64,000 nucleotides of DNA, taken from assembly GCF_012184415.1 (NCBI RefSeq), contig NZ_VTOX01000005.1, positions 248,001 to 312,000 on the forward strand. The letters are read 5' to 3'. This document shows positions 18,846 through 28,939 of this stretch, piece by piece. Source of the stretch: Ramlibacter lithotrophicus (GTDB lineage Bacteria > Pseudomonadota > Gammaproteobacteria > Burkholderiales > Burkholderiaceae_C). Each line of letters opens with the position of its first letter. Positions within the stretch are counted from its first letter, which is position 1. A program made the translations under genes and the position numbers. The notes below the pieces were generated by a model. It did no database searches. It had not been told where the DNA came from and worked only from the letters and a program-made list of their open reading frames with translations.

Positions 18846-20471
18846 TCAGAACCGCCAGGAGAAGTTCACGTACACCCGGTCGTCGCCGCGCCGGGGCGAG
18901 GCCGAGTTGAGCGCGAGCGGTACCCGGCTGCCCTTGACGATCCGGCCGTAGTCGAGCGATCCGCCGAACCGCTCCCCGCCGTAGCGCACGCCGACGCCGA
19001 CGCTGGCGAGCCGGTCGCCGGACGGCTTGTTGGCCCCGTTCGGGCTGTTGTTGCCGAGCCAGCCGGCGTCGGCGAAGCCCACCAGCCGCAGCGCCGGCCG
19101 CAGCTCGGGTGTCGTGACCTCCAGCGACGCGGCGATGCCCTTGTCGCCCGTGACCGGACGATCCGTGCGGGTCCCCCGCACGAAGCCGATGCCGCCCAGG
19201 CCGAACTGCTCGCCGGAGATCAGCACGTCGGGGCTGTACTGGAAACTGGCGCGCGCCAGCCACATCCAGCTGCCGGCGAACGGCGCGGCGTAGTTGGCGC
19301 CGCCGCGCAGCGCCTTCCACCGGGTGGTGGTGATGCGCGGGTCCTCGGTCTGGTAGGAAGCCAGGTCGTTGAAGCTGCCGCCGCCGGTGTTGGCGGCCAG
19401 GTCGAGGTTGTAGCCCCAGCTGGCCGTGTCGGAGTCGGTGCGTGCCGAATAGCCGACGGTCACCGGCCGGCTGCGGCGATCGGTGCCGATCGGCACGTCG
19501 TTGATCACGGTGGCCTCGAACACCTTGTCCTCGAGCCCGAGGGTGACGTAACTGCGGCGCCCCGCGTCCGGCGTGAGGTACCAGGTGCCGGACACGCCCA
19601 TCGTGTGGCCGGCGCCGGTGCTGGTGAACGTGCCGAAACTGCCGACCACGTCCGAGCGGGTGTAGCTCGCGCCCACCACCATTCCCTGCCGGTACCAGGG
19701 CGCGCGGTAAGACAGGCCCAGTTGCTTGACGTCGCCCGGCCGCTCCAGCGACGTGGTGTACGCGGCGAGCACCTGGTGATCCAGGTCCCACACGTTGCTG
19801 TGACCAGCCGTGAAGGTGACGCGATCGCGCCCCGACGATTCGCTGCCGCCGATGTTGGATGCGTTGACGCCGAAGCTCCAGGGCGCGCTTTCCTTGACGG
19901 TGATCACGGCGTCGATGCGGTCGGGCTCCTCCGACTCGCGCAGGCCCACCTGCAGCTGCTTGTTGGGGTTCTCGTTGGCGATCGCCGTCTGCACCGCCAG
20001 GCGCTTGAAGTTGGGCGTCGCGCCTTCGCGCAGTTCCGGCACCGCCTGCCGCACGTTGGCGTCGCCGTAGCGGCTGTTGCCCTCGATCAGCACCTTGGCG
20101 ATGGTGAACTTCACGATCTCCAGCCGCACGACGTCGCCCACTTCCTGCGGCGGCAGCGCGACGCGGTGCAGGCCGAAGCCGCGCTCCCGCAGGGCCGTCT
20201 CCAGGGCCGCCGTCGCCTTCTGCAGGGTGTCGATGGTGCCCTGGCCGACGAACGGCGCGAGCACCTGCTGCGTGCGGGCGTCACCCAGCGGATTCTCGCC
20301 CGTGACCTGGAATCCCTTGATCGCGAACACCGGCGACGGTGCGGCGGTGGCCGGGGCCGGCGCGGCCGGCGCCTGGGCCGAGGCGGCCGTCGCGCCCGCG
20401 AGGGCGGCGGCGAGGATCGCAAGGCGGATGCGGCCGCGGCGCGGGCCGGTCGGGGGCAGGCCTGAGACCAT
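18846..20471 (-). CDS. ShlB/FhaC/HecB-type outer-membrane transporter (TpsB)
   Basis: 541-residue outer-membrane protein of the two-partner secretion TpsB family. A signal peptide (LAILAAALAGATAASAQA) is followed by a Pro/Ala linker, POTRA domains (FAIKGFQVTGENPL from about residue 48, then VRLEIVKFTIAKVLIEGN near 115), and a C-terminal beta-barrel from about residue 190. The barrel ends in the aromatic RVYVNFSWRF expected for BAM recognition. Such proteins export a TpsA exoprotein, but none is adjacent. The upstream FecR-domain gene is on the same strand, separated by a hairpin with a T-rich tail. Confidence 0.9.
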   Translation of the reverse strand: MVSGLPPTGPRRGRIRLAILAAALAGATAASAQAPAAPAPATAAPSPVFAIKGFQVTGENPLGDARTQQVLAPFVGQGTIDTLQKATAALETALRERGFGLHRVALPPQEVGDVVRLEIVKFTIAKVLIEGNSRYGDANVRQAVPELREGATPNFKRLAVQTAIANENPNKQLQVGLRESEEPDRIDAVITVKESAPWSFGVNASNIGGSESSGRDRVTFTAGHSNVWDLDHQVLAAYTTSLERPGDVKQLGLSYRAPWYRQGMVVGASYTRSDVVGSFGTFTSTGAGHTMGVSGTWYLTPDAGRRSYVTLGLEDKVFEATVINDVPIGTDRRSRPVTVGYSARTDSDTASWGYNLDLAANTGGGSFNDLASYQTEDPRITTTRWKALRGGANYAAPFAGSWMWLARASFQYSPDVLISGEQFGLGGIGFVRGTRTDRPVTGDKGIAASLEVTTPELRPALRLVGFADAGWLGNNSPNGANKPSGDRLASVGVGVRYGGERFGGSLDYGRIVKGSRVPLALNSASPRRGDDRVYVNFSWRF

Positions 20472-20498
20472 GTTGTTCTTGTCCCTCTCTCAAAATGG

Positions 20499-20520
20499 GT
20501 GGGCCGCCGGGGCGGCCCAC
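20499..20520 (-). terminator. Rho-independent-type terminator downstream of the FecR gene
   Basis: Perfect 10-bp inverted repeat (GTGGGCCGCC / GGCGGCCCAC) around a GG centre, 26 bases past the FecR-protein stop. Reading on the minus strand it is followed by CCATTTTG. It lies only 28 bases before the TpsB start, so it may attenuate rather than abolish transcription into that gene. Confidence 0.6.
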
Positions 20521-20545
20521 TGCCTCGCGACAGCGCCGGACGCCG

Positions 20546-21925
20546 TCAGCGGCACTGATTGTTGCTGCGGCCGCCCGACTCGGACAACAGCGTCGTCACG
20601 CCGGGGTTGCGCGCCGTCGGCAGCGGCAGCCGGTCGAAATCGATGAACTTCGGGATCAGCAGCGGACGCGCCGTGTCGCCGCGCGGCCCGGCGAAGCCGG
20701 CCTCGCCGCGGCCCAGGTGGAGGATCTCCCCGGTGGACGAGGCCACCGCGATGTGGCCCTCGCGCACGAACACGAACAGGCCCTCCTGCGTGTCCTGGAC
20801 CGGCGCCGCGGAAAAGAGCTTCGGCGGCACGGTGACGCTGTCCGGGCGCGGGCCTTCCATCGGCGGCTGCGTGAACACCGGGCGGATGCCGGTGGGAGAG
20901 ATGAACAGGCCCTGGCCGGCCTGCAGCACCTGCAGGGCCGTCTGGCCGGCGGGCGTGACGGCGATCGAGCCGAGCCAGGTGAACAGCGTCAGGCCCGAGT
21001 TGCCGTCCAGGGACGGCTCGCCGGCGCAGGCGCCGGTGCAATTCATGTCGATCCCGGTGCCGCGGATGCCGATCGTGGCCGTGGCGGTGGTGAAACCGAC
21101 GTTGCGGTTGTTCGCCTTGGCGATCAGGCCCGTGAGGGCGCGCACCGACCCCTTGAGCAGCGACACCAGGAAGCGCCCTTCACCCGCGTTGCGCTCGTCA
21201 TAGATGAAGTTGTCGACGCGGAACCGGGTGTTGGAGCCGAGCGTGATCCGGCTGTCGTCGCGGAACGCCAGCACCGCCCGCGTTCCGCCGGCCGTCTCCA
21301 CCTGGTCGCCCGGGTAGACGCTGCCGCCGTCGACCAGGCGGCGCCGCTGTCCGGAGGCGTCGACGGCGAACAGGTCGCCGCCCTGCAGCGAAACGACCTT
21401 GGCGCTGGCCAGCACCGCGTTGGGCCGGGCAGACGCGCTGACCCGCGCCGACTCGGCGCCGCACTCGCCGGCGCACAGGCGCGCGTCGAAGTCGGTGCCG
21501 CGGATGCCGATCGTGGCGGTGCTGGTCTGCACCTTGGCCGCGTCCGGGCCGCTCTTGGCGATCAGGCCGGTAACGGCGCGAAAGCCGCCCCGCACCAGTT
21601 GCATCAGCATGCTGTTGTCGGTGGCGTTTTCCTTGAACTGGTATTGCTGCAGCACCAGCTCGGAACTGGGGCGCACCGTCATGCGGGTGCCGTCCGCCAT
21701 CTTGATGATCGCGGAGCCGTTCTCCGAGGTCGTGACGCGATCTCCTTGCTGCAGCGGCAGGCCCTTGCCCAGGATCCGGGGGGTCTGGGTGCCGGTCTGC
21801 GCGAAGCCGACGCCGCGCGAGAACTCCACCTCCCCGGCCGCCTGCGCCTGCGCGCCGCTGGCCGCCAGCGCGAACGCGGCGGCGAGCGCCAGGCGCACCA
21901 GCGGTGAACTGTGCGAGGCATCCAT
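20546..21925 (-). CDS. Secreted protein with two FecR-type domains
   Basis: 459-residue protein with a signal peptide (LALAAAFALAASGAQAQA, residues ~12-29) and two related FecR-type units. Unit 1 (about 53-151) includes GDRVTTSENGSAIIKMADG and STATIGIRGTDFDARLC. Unit 2 (about 200-297) includes GDQVETAGGTRAVLAFRDD and ATATIGIRGTGIDMNC. A less conserved third segment follows from about 350 (EGLFVFVREGHIAVASSTGE). Cysteines after each IGIRGT motif may pair. No transmembrane helix beyond the signal is evident, so it is probably periplasmic. It precedes the TpsB gene, which suggests a shared function in surface export. Confidence 0.82.
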   Translation of the reverse strand: MDASHSSPLVRLALAAAFALAASGAQAQAAGEVEFSRGVGFAQTGTQTPRILGKGLPLQQGDRVTTSENGSAIIKMADGTRMTVRPSSELVLQQYQFKENATDNSMLMQLVRGGFRAVTGLIAKSGPDAAKVQTSTATIGIRGTDFDARLCAGECGAESARVSASARPNAVLASAKVVSLQGGDLFAVDASGQRRRLVDGGSVYPGDQVETAGGTRAVLAFRDDSRITLGSNTRFRVDNFIYDERNAGEGRFLVSLLKGSVRALTGLIAKANNRNVGFTTATATIGIRGTGIDMNCTGACAGEPSLDGNSGLTLFTWLGSIAVTPAGQTALQVLQAGQGLFISPTGIRPVFTQPPMEGPRPDSVTVPPKLFSAAPVQDTQEGLFVFVREGHIAVASSTGEILHLGRGEAGFAGPRGDTARPLLIPKFIDFDRLPLPTARNPGVTTLLSESGGRSNNQCR

Positions 21926-22032
21926 CGCGAAGCTTCGCTCCTCTTGTCTTTGTGGCAGGGTGTAACGAACAGTTATACACCGTTCTGCCAGGGATGCCCA
22001 CTTCGGCGCCGCGCTCCGGCGCCCGCGTCCGG

Positions 22033-22485
22033 TCAGCGCCGCGGGTTGGCCGGCGCCAGCGTGGAGAGTTGCCGCACCATGTCGGCTGCCAGCAACGGTC
22101 GCAGCGCGGCGACCCGTGCCAGCTGCGCTGGCGGGGCCTCGCGCCTCGCGGCCGCCCACACCGGCGCCGGGAAGTGGCTGTCCCACTCGAAGCGCGCGAT
22201 CACGTGCCAGTGCAGGTGCGGCACCATGTTGCCCAGGGTCGCCAGGTTGACCTTGGCCGGGTGCAGGTGGGCCCGCAGCGACTGTTCCACGGCGACGACG
22301 GCGTCGAGACAGAGGGCGCGGTCGGCCGGCGCCAGGTCCGACAGCTCCGGCACGTGCTCGTTCCAGACCACCCGGTAGAACGCCGGAAAGCCGCCTTCGT
22401 CGGTGCGGATCACGCGAAAGGCGGCGCCCTGGAACACCAGGTCGCCGCCGGGGCTCTCGCACAAGGGGCAGCCGGCCTGCTTCAT
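22033..22485 (-). CDS. HIT-family protein
   Basis: 150-residue histidine-triad nucleotide-binding hydrolase. The triad is HLHWHVIARF at about residues 95-104, preceded by KVNLATLGNMVPHLH, as in bacterial HIT proteins acting on nucleoside phosphoramidates or dinucleotides. An N-terminal CPLCES could bind zinc. The ATG at 22485 shares one base with the stop of the upstream FAD/Fe-S dehydrogenase (TGATG), so the two are co-translated. The function beyond HIT chemistry cannot be read from sequence. Confidence 0.9.
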   Translation of the reverse strand: MKQAGCPLCESPGGDLVFQGAAFRVIRTDEGGFPAFYRVVWNEHVPELSDLAPADRALCLDAVVAVEQSLRAHLHPAKVNLATLGNMVPHLHWHVIARFEWDSHFPAPVWAAARREAPPAQLARVAALRPLLAADMVRQLSTLAPANPRR

Positions 22486-25400
22486 CACACCAGCACGCGC
22501 TCGATGCCGCCGCTGTTGGCGGCGTGCACGTATTCGGGCAGCCAGTTCTCGCCCAGGATCTGGCGCGCCATCTCCACCACGATGTAGTCGGCCTCCATCA
22601 GCCCGTTCTGCAGGTCGTGGGTGTAGCGCGACAGCCCTTGCAGGCAGCTGGGACAGCTGGTGAGCATCTTGATGTTGCCCTTGGCCGCAACGGCACCGCT
22701 CGCGCGCAGGGCGGCCTCGTCCTTGCGCAGTTCTTCCTCCTTGCGGAAGCGCACCTGCGTGGCGATGTCGGGCCGCCCGACGCCGAACATCCCCGATTCG
22801 CCGCAGCAGCGCTCGGACTTGCGCACCTGGTCGCCGACCAGCGCCTTCACCGTCTTCAGCGAGTCCTGCAGCTTCATCGGGTTGTGGCAGGGCTCGTGGT
22901 ACAGGTAGCCGCCCTGTCCTTGCGGCAAGGTGATTCCCTTCTCGAGCAGGTACTCGTGGATGTCGATCAGCCGGCAGCCGGGGAAGATCTTCTCGAATTC
23001 GTAGCCCGCGAGCTGGTCGTAGCAGGTGCCGCAGCTGACCACCACCGTCTTGATGTCCAGGTAGTTCAGCGTGTTGGCGACGCGGTGGAACAGCACCCGG
23101 TTGTCGGTGATCATCTTCTCGGCCTTGTCGAACTGGCCGGCGCCGCGCTGCGGATAGCCGCAGCACAGGTAGCCCGGCGGCAGCACCGTCTGCACCCCGG
23201 CGTGCCACAGCATGGCCTGGGTCGCGAGCCCGACCTGCGAGAACAGCCGCTCCGAGCCGCAGCCGGGGAAATAGAAGACCGCCTCCGTTTCCGCGTTGGT
23301 CGCCTGCGGGTCGCGGATGATCGGCACGTAATCCTTGTCCTCGATGTCCAGCAGCGCGCGCGCGGTCTTGTTCGGCAGGCCGCCCGGCAGCTTCTTGTTG
23401 ACGAAGTGGATCACCTGCTCCTTGACCGGCGCGCTGCCCCCATGGGTGGCCGGCGGACGCGAGACCTGCTGGCGCGCGAGCCCGCGCAACAGGTTGTTGG
23501 CCATGCGCTGCGCCTTGAAGCCGACGCCGACCACGCCCGCCCGCAGCGCCTTGATCGTCTCCGGGCTGGTCGCGTTGAGCATCAGCATCCCGGCCCAGCT
23601 GCCGGGCTTGAAGCTGCGCTGGCCCATCTTGCGCAGCAGGTTGCGCATGTTCATCGACACGTCGCCGAAGTCGATGTTCACCGGGCACGGCGACTCGCAC
23701 TTGTGGCAGACGGTGCAGTGGTCCGCGACGTCCTCGAACTCCTGCCAGTGCTTGATCGACACGCCGCGCCGCGTCTGCTCCTCGTAGAGGAACGCCTCCA
23801 CCAGCAGCGAGGTCGCGAGGATCTTGTTGCGCGGGCTGTACAGCAGGTTGGCGCGCGGCACGTGGGTGGCGCACACCGGCTTGCACTTGCCGCAGCGCAG
23901 GCAGTCCTTGACGCTGTCGGCGATGGCGCCGATGTCCGACTGCTGCATGATCAGCGACTCGTGCCCCATCAGGCCGAAGCTGGGCGTGTACGCGTTGGTC
24001 AGGTCCGAGTAGACCGACGTCGCCGAATCCGCCTGCGCATGGCGCAGCAGCTTGCCGCGGTTGAAGCGGCCATCGGGGTCGACCTGCTGCTTGTATTCGG
24101 CGAACGGACGCAGCTCCTCGTCGGTGAGGAACTCCAGCTTGGTGATGCCGATGCCGTGCTCGCCCGAGATCACCCCGTTGAGCGATCGCGCCAGCACCAT
24201 GATCCGCTTCACGGCCGCATGCGCCGTCTGCAGCATCTCGTAGTCGTCGCTGTTGACGGGAATGTTGGTGTGCACGTTGCCGTCGCCGGCGTGCATGTGC
24301 AGCGCCACCCAGACGCGGCCCTTGAGCACCCGCTGGTGGATCGCGTTGACCTCGGCCAGCAGCGGCGCGAACGGCTGGCCGCTGAAGATCGTCTGCAGCG
24401 GCGCGCGGATCTGCGTCTTCCAGCTCGCGCGCAGGCTGTGGTCCTGCAACTGCGGGAACAGGGCGTCGACCCGGGCCAGCCAGTCCCGCCACTGGGCGCG
24501 CACGCCCCGGATCAGTTCCAACGCCTTGCCGACGCGGTCTTCCAGCAGCTCGGGCGACGGAATCTCGCTGGCGTCGTCGTGGCGCGAGAGGGGCAGCTGG
24601 CCGCGCGCGAAGAAGGCCTCCAGCTCGTCGGCCAGCCTGATCTTGTTGGCCAGCGACAGCTCGATGTTGATGCGCTCGATGCCGTCCGTGTACTCGGCCA
24701 TCCGCGGCAGCGGGATCACCACGTCCTCGTTGATCTTGAACGCGTTGGTGTGCTTGCTGATCGCGGCCGTGCGCTTGCGGTCCAGCCAGAACTTCTTGCG
24801 CGCCTCGGGGCTGATGGCGACGAAGCCTTCGCCGCTGCGCGAATTGGCGATGCGCACCACCTCCGACGTGGCGCGCGCTACGGCGTCGGCGTCGTCGCCG
24901 GCGATGTCGCCCACCAGCACCATCTTGGGCAGCACGGCGCGCCTGGACTTGGTGGAATAGCCCACGGCCCGCAGGTAGCGGTCGTCCAGGTGTTCCAGGC
25001 CGGCCAGCACCACGCCGGTCCGCCGCTGCTCGGCGAACATGAAGTCCTTGATCTCCACGATGCTGGGCACCGCGTCGCGCGCATTGCCGAAGAACTCCAG
25101 GCACACGGTGCGGGTGTGCTGCGGCATGCGGTGCACCACCCAGCGGGCGCTGGTGATCAGCCCGTCGCAGCCTTCCTTCTGGATGCCCGGCAGGCCCGAC
25201 AGGAACTTGTCGGTCACGTCCTTGCCCAGGCCCTCCTTGCGGAACGTGCGGCCCGGGATTTCCAGGCGCTCGGTGCGCACCGGCGTCTTGCCGTCCGCCT
25301 CGAAATAGCGCAACTCGAACCGCGCGAAGTCCGCGTCGTGGATCTTGCCGAGGTTGTGGTCCAGGCGGGTGATCTCCAGCCACTCCGACTGCGGCGTGAC

Positions 25401-26366
25401 CATGCGCCAGGACACCAGGTTGTCCAGGGCCGTGCCCCACAGCACGGCCTTCTTGCCGCCGGCGTTCATGGCGATGTTGCCGCCGATGCAGGACGCCTCG
25501 GCAGAGGTCGGGTCGACCGCAAACACATAACCGGCGCGCTCGGCCGCATCGGACACGCGCTGGGTCACGACGCCGGCCTCGGTCCACACCGTCGGCACGG
25601 GCTGGTCGTGGCCGGGGATGGCGACCATCTCGACCTCGGTCATCGCCTCCAGCTTCTCGGTGTTGATGACGGCGCTCTTCCAGGTCAGCGGCACCGCCCC
25701 GCCGGTGTAGCCCGTGCCGCCGCCGCGCGGGATGATCGTCAGCCCCAGCTCGATGCAGCCCTTCACGAGCGCGGCCATCTCGGCCTCGGTGTCCGGCGTC
25801 AGCACGACGAACGGATACTCCACCCGCCAGTCGGTGGCATCGGTGACGTGCGACACGCGCGACAGGCCGTCGAACTTGATGTTGTCCTTCGCCGTCACGC
25901 GCCGGAGCGCGCGCACGGTGCGGCGGCGCAGGTCGGCCACCTCGCGAAAGCCGCGGTCGAAGGACTCGACGGCGCCCCGGGCCACCGTGAGCAGGTCGCC
26001 CACCAGGGCGTCGCGTTGCGGGTCGGTGTCGGGCGTGCGGCGCTTCTCGACCTCGGCCAGCCGGTGGTGCAACGCGTCGACCAGCAGCTGCCTGCGCTTC
26101 GGGTTGTCCAGCAGGTCGTCCTGCAGGTAGGGATTGCGCTGCACCACCCAGATGTCGCCCAGCACCTCGTACAGCATGCGGGCCGAGCGGCCGGTATGCC
26201 GCTCCTCGCGCAGCTGGTTGAGGACCGTCCACGCCGGCGCGCCCAGCAGGCGGATGACGATTTCGCGGTCGGAGAACGACGTGTAGTTGTAGGGGATCTC
26301 GCGCAGGCGCGGCGCCCCGGCGTCGACATCGGCCAGGAGATGGGTGAGCGTGATGGGTGCGTTCAT
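22485..26366 (-). CDS. Fused FAD-linked oxidase / Fe-S heterodisulfide-type dehydrogenase (DUF3683)
   Basis: 1293-residue fusion. The N-terminal ~130 residues match the DUF3683 extension ([20 protein letters not shown]). An FAD_binding_4 domain ([15 protein letters not shown] near residue 210) and a long FAD-oxidase C-terminal domain ([21 protein letters not shown] near 730) follow. Two 4Fe-4S clusters ([11 protein letters not shown] near 820, [11 protein letters not shown] near 882) lead to two CCG domains (near 1067, LCCGYPQRG; near 1184, [11 protein letters not shown]). It resembles GlcD plus GlcF, or D-lactate dehydrogenase, in one chain, so it probably oxidises a 2-hydroxyacid into the quinone pool. 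The substrate is unknown. The ATG at 26366 fits [13 protein letters not shown]. Confidence 0.9.
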   Translation of the reverse strand: MNAPITLTHLLADVDAGAPRLREIPYNYTSFSDREIVIRLLGAPAWTVLNQLREERHTGRSARMLYEVLGDIWVVQRNPYLQDDLLDNPKRRQLLVDALHHRLAEVEKRRTPDTDPQRDALVGDLLTVARGAVESFDRGFREVADLRRRTVRALRRVTAKDNIKFDGLSRVSHVTDATDWRVEYPFVVLTPDTEAEMAALVKGCIELGLTIIPRGGGTGYTGGAVPLTWKSAVINTEKLEAMTEVEMVAIPGHDQPVPTVWTEAGVVTQRVSDAAERAGYVFAVDPTSAEASCIGGNIAMNAGGKKAVLWGTALDNLVSWRMVTPQSEWLEITRLDHNLGKIHDADFARFELRYFEADGKTPVRTERLEIPGRTFRKEGLGKDVTDKFLSGLPGIQKEGCDGLITSARWVVHRMPQHTRTVCLEFFGNARDAVPSIVEIKDFMFAEQRRTGVVLAGLEHLDDRYLRAVGYSTKSRRAVLPKMVLVGDIAGDDADAVARATSEVVRIANSRSGEGFVAISPEARKKFWLDRKRTAAISKHTNAFKINEDVVIPLPRMAEYTDGIERINIELSLANKIRLADELEAFFARGQLPLSRHDDASEIPSPELLEDRVGKALELIRGVRAQWRDWLARVDALFPQLQDHSLRASWKTQIRAPLQTIFSGQPFAPLLAEVNAIHQRVLKGRVWVALHMHAGDGNVHTNIPVNSDDYEMLQTAHAAVKRIMVLARSLNGVISGEHGIGITKLEFLTDEELRPFAEYKQQVDPDGRFNRGKLLRHAQADSATSVYSDLTNAYTPSFGLMGHESLIMQQSDIGAIADSVKDCLRCGKCKPVCATHVPRANLLYSPRNKILATSLLVEAFLYEEQTRRGVSIKHWQEFEDVADHCTVCHKCESPCPVNIDFGDVSMNMRNLLRKMGQRSFKPGSWAGMLMLNATSPETIKALRAGVVGVGFKAQRMANNLLRGLARQQVSRPPATHGGSAPVKEQVIHFVNKKLPGGLPNKTARALLDIEDKDYVPIIRDPQATNAETEAVFYFPGCGSERLFSQVGLATQAMLWHAGVQTVLPPGYLCCGYPQRGAGQFDKAEKMITDNRVLFHRVANTLNYLDIKTVVVSCGTCYDQLAGYEFEKIFPGCRLIDIHEYLLEKGITLPQGQGGYLYHEPCHNPMKLQDSLKTVKALVGDQVRKSERCCGESGMFGVGRPDIATQVRFRKEEELRKDEAALRASGAVAAKGNIKMLTSCPSCLQGLSRYTHDLQNGLMEADYIVVEMARQILGENWLPEYVHAANSGGIERVLV

Positions 26367-26574
26367 TCGTCTGTCGGTGCCTGCTCGCGCCGTCCCTGGC
26401 CAACGGCTTTCCGGGTCGGCGTGTCGTGCGGGCGTGGCGGCTTCAAGGCGCGCGGCGGCTGGGCGAAAGATGGTACCGCACTGCAGCATTCCGCAGGCGC
26501 GGCGCGGCCATCCGTGCGCCCGGCGCATGCCGCTGCGCCTTGAGGGAAACCCGGTTGCCGAGCGCGCAGCGCGG

Positions 26575-26603
26575 CTGTCCAATCTCCTGTCACAAACTGT
26601 TCG
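26575..26603 (+). promoter_or_regulatory. Candidate PhoB-type operator upstream of ugpB
   Basis: Three CTGT-initiated 7-mers in direct orientation (CTGTCCA at 26575, CTGTCAC at 26587, CTGTTCG at 26597), spaced 12 and 10 bases apart, so roughly one helical turn each. The spacing departs from the canonical 11-base pho-box period. The site lies 34 bases before the ugpB start; ugp operons are phosphate-starvation genes in E. coli. No convincing -10/-35 pair was picked out. Confidence 0.4.
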
Positions 26604-26636
26604 TACACTCCCAGGTTCTTGACAGAAGGAGAATCC

Positions 26637-27941
26637 ATGAAGCTTCAACTTTCCGCGGCAGCCGTCGCCCTCGCCCTGTGCATTCCGGCGCAGGCCCAGA
26701 CCGAGATCCAGTGGTGGCATTCCATGACTGGCGGCCTGAACGACTGGGTGGTCGACCTCGCCAACGGATTCAACGCCAGCCAGAAGGAATACAAGGTCGT
26801 GCCCACCTACAAGGGCAGCTACGACGAGTCCATGTCGGCGTCGATCGCCGCCTTCCGCGCCGGCAACGCCCCGCACATCCTGCAGGTGTACGAAGTGGGA
26901 ACCGCCACCATGATGGCCGCCAAGGGCGCGATCGTCCCGGTGGGCAAGGTCCTGTCCGATGCCGGCTACAAGTTCGACCCCAAGGCCTACATCCCCGCCG
27001 TGGTCGGCTACTACACGGCGCCCAACGGCCAGATGCTGAGCTTCCCGTTCAACAGCTCCACCACGGTGCTGAACTACAACAAGGACCTGTTCAAGAAGGC
27101 GGGCCTCGATCCCAACAACCCGCCCAAGACCTGGCCCGAGCTGGTGCTGGCGGCCGGCAAGCTCAAGGCCTCCGGCGTGGCCTGCCCCTTCACGACGAGT
27201 TGGCAGACCTGGACCCAGCTGGAGAGCTTCTCCACCTGGCACAACACGCTGTTCGCGACGCACAACAACGGCTTCGGCGGCACCAAGGCGCGCCTGGCGT
27301 TCAACAGCCCGCTGCACGTGCGCCACATCGAGAACCTGTCCAACATGGCCAAGCAGGGCCTGTTCCACTATCGCGGCCGCGGCAACAAGGGCGACGCGCC
27401 CTTCTACTCCGGCGAATGCGCCATGGCCACCGCCAGCTCGTCGACCTACGCCAGCATCAAGAAGAACGCCAAGTTCGACTTCGGCATCGCCCCGCTGCCG
27501 TACTACCCCGACGTGCAGGGCGCGCCGCAGAACACCGTCATCGGCGGCGCCTCGCTGTGGGTCATGTCCGGCAAGCCGGCGCCCGAGTACAAGGGGGTCG
27601 CGGCCTTCTTCAACTACCTGACCAACGCCGAGATCCAGGCCAAGAGCCACCAGCGCACCGGCTACCTGCCGATCACCCTGGCTTCCTTCAAGATGACCGA
27701 GGACTCCGGCTTCTACAAGCAGAACCCCGGCACCGATACGGCCGTGAACCAGATGATCCGCAAGACGACCGACAAGTCGCGCGGCGTGCGCCTGGGCAAC
27801 TTCAACCAGATCCGCGCGATCATGGAAGAGGAACTGGAACAGGTCTGGGCCGGCAAGAAGTCGGCCAAGGAGGGCCTGGACGCGGCCGTCAAGCGCGGCA
27901 ACGAGCAGCTGGAACGCTTCGAGCGCGCCAACAAGGGCTGA
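26637..27941 (+). CDS. ugpB: sn-Glycerol-3-phosphate ABC transporter substrate-binding protein
   Basis: 434-residue periplasmic solute-binding protein. A signal peptide ([20 protein letters not shown], cleavage after ~20) precedes the family opening [17 protein letters not shown]. Matches to UgpB include [26 protein letters not shown] and [12 protein letters not shown]. It captures glycerol-3-phosphate or glycerophosphodiesters and delivers them to UgpAE. The ATG at 26637 has an ideal AGAAGGAG site. A hairpin separates it from ugpA, as is common where the binding protein must be made in excess. Confidence 0.96.
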   Translation: MKLQLSAAAVALALCIPAQAQTEIQWWHSMTGGLNDWVVDLANGFNASQKEYKVVPTYKGSYDESMSASIAAFRAGNAPHILQVYEVGTATMMAAKGAIVPVGKVLSDAGYKFDPKAYIPAVVGYYTAPNGQMLSFPFNSSTTVLNYNKDLFKKAGLDPNNPPKTWPELVLAAGKLKASGVACPFTTSWQTWTQLESFSTWHNTLFATHNNGFGGTKARLAFNSPLHVRHIENLSNMAKQGLFHYRGRGNKGDAPFYSGECAMATASSSTYASIKKNAKFDFGIAPLPYYPDVQGAPQNTVIGGASLWVMSGKPAPEYKGVAAFFNYLTNAEIQAKSHQRTGYLPITLASFKMTEDSGFYKQNPGTDTAVNQMIRKTTDKSRGVRLGNFNQIRAIMEEELEQVWAGKKSAKEGLDAAVKRGNEQLERFERANKG

Positions 27942-27985
27942 CACCCCCCCTGACGCGGCGGGCACGGCCCGCTGCGCGACAATAT

Positions 27986-28024
27986 GACCCCCGCCAGCGC
28001 GCGCCAGCGTGCCGGGCGGGGGTC
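27986..28024 (+). terminator. Intercistronic hairpin between ugpB and ugpA
   Basis: Perfect 10-bp stem (GACCCCCGCC / GGCGGGGGTC) with a 19-base loop, followed by CTTCC, 44 bases past the ugpB stop and 26 before the ugpA start. No U-run, so it probably stabilises the ugpB message or attenuates transcription rather than ending it. Confidence 0.45.
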
Positions 28025-28050
28025 CTTCCATCCAGATCCCAAGAGGTATC

Positions 28051-28938
28051 GTGGCCGTCGAAAAACGAGTTCGCTTCAAGAGTTGGTGGCTGCCGTGGGT
28101 GCTGCTCGCGCCGCAGGTGGCTGTCATCACGATCTTCTTCTTCTGGCCGGCCGGCCAGGCGCTGCTGCAGTCGCTGCAGCAGCAGGACGCCTTCGGCGCC
28201 TCGATCGAGTGGGTGGGCCTGGACAACTTCCGCCGGCTCTTCGACGACCCCGGCTACATCGCGTCCATCCGCATCACCGCCCAGTTCTCGGTCCTGGTGG
28301 CGGGCCTCGGCCTGCTGCTGTCGCTGGCGCTGGCGGTCTTTGCCGACCGCGTGCTGCGCGGCGCGTCGGTCTACAAGGCACTGCTCATCTGGCCCTACGC
28401 CGTGGCGCCCGCGGTCGCCGGCGTGCTGTGGCTGTTCATGTTCGCCCCTTCGATCGGCATCGTGAGCTACTGGCTGCGCAAGGTGGGCGTCGAGTGGAAC
28501 CACCTTCTCAACAGCGATCAGGCGATGACGCTGGTGGTGTTCGCCGCCGTCTGGAAGCACATCTCGTACAACTTCCTGTTCTTCCTGGCGGGGCTGCAGT
28601 CGATCCCCAAGAGCCTGATCGAGGCCGCCGCCATCGACGGCGCCGGCCCGTGGCGCCGTTTCTGGAGCATCGTGTTCCCGCTGCTGTCGCCCACCACGTT
28701 CTTCCTGCTCGTGATCAACATGGTGTACGCCTTCTTCGACACCTTCGCCATCATCGACGCCGCCACCGAAGGCGGCCCCGGCAAGGACACGGCGATCCTC
28801 GTCTACAAGGTGTACTACGACGGCTTCAAGGCGCTCGACCTGGGCAGCTCCGCCGCGCAGTCCGTCGTGCTGATGGCGATCGTCATCGCCCTCACGGTCA
28901 TCCAGTTCCGCTACGTCGAGAAAAAAGTGAACTACTGA
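28051..28938 (+). CDS. ugpA: sn-Glycerol-3-phosphate ABC transporter permease UgpA
   Basis: 295-residue inner-membrane permease with six hydrophobic segments. The EAA cytoplasmic loop that contacts the ATPase is [20 protein letters not shown] (residues ~190-209), and the C-terminus ends VEKKVNY as in UgpA. I chose the GTG at 28051, which has AAGAGG five bases upstream, rather than the ATG at 28009, which lies inside the preceding hairpin. Partner of UgpE, with ugpE starting two bases after the stop. Confidence 0.95.
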   Translation: MAVEKRVRFKSWWLPWVLLAPQVAVITIFFFWPAGQALLQSLQQQDAFGASIEWVGLDNFRRLFDDPGYIASIRITAQFSVLVAGLGLLLSLALAVFADRVLRGASVYKALLIWPYAVAPAVAGVLWLFMFAPSIGIVSYWLRKVGVEWNHLLNSDQAMTLVVFAAVWKHISYNFLFFLAGLQSIPKSLIEAAAIDGAGPWRRFWSIVFPLLSPTTFFLLVINMVYAFFDTFAIIDAATEGGPGKDTAILVYKVYYDGFKALDLGSSAAQSVVLMAIVIALTVIQFRYVEKKVNY

Positions 28939-28939
28939 T

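Noticed and set aside
26367..28226. Open extension of the FAD/Fe-S dehydrogenase frame beyond its ATG
   Set aside because: It would be antisense to ugpB and ugpA, and family similarity starts at 26366.
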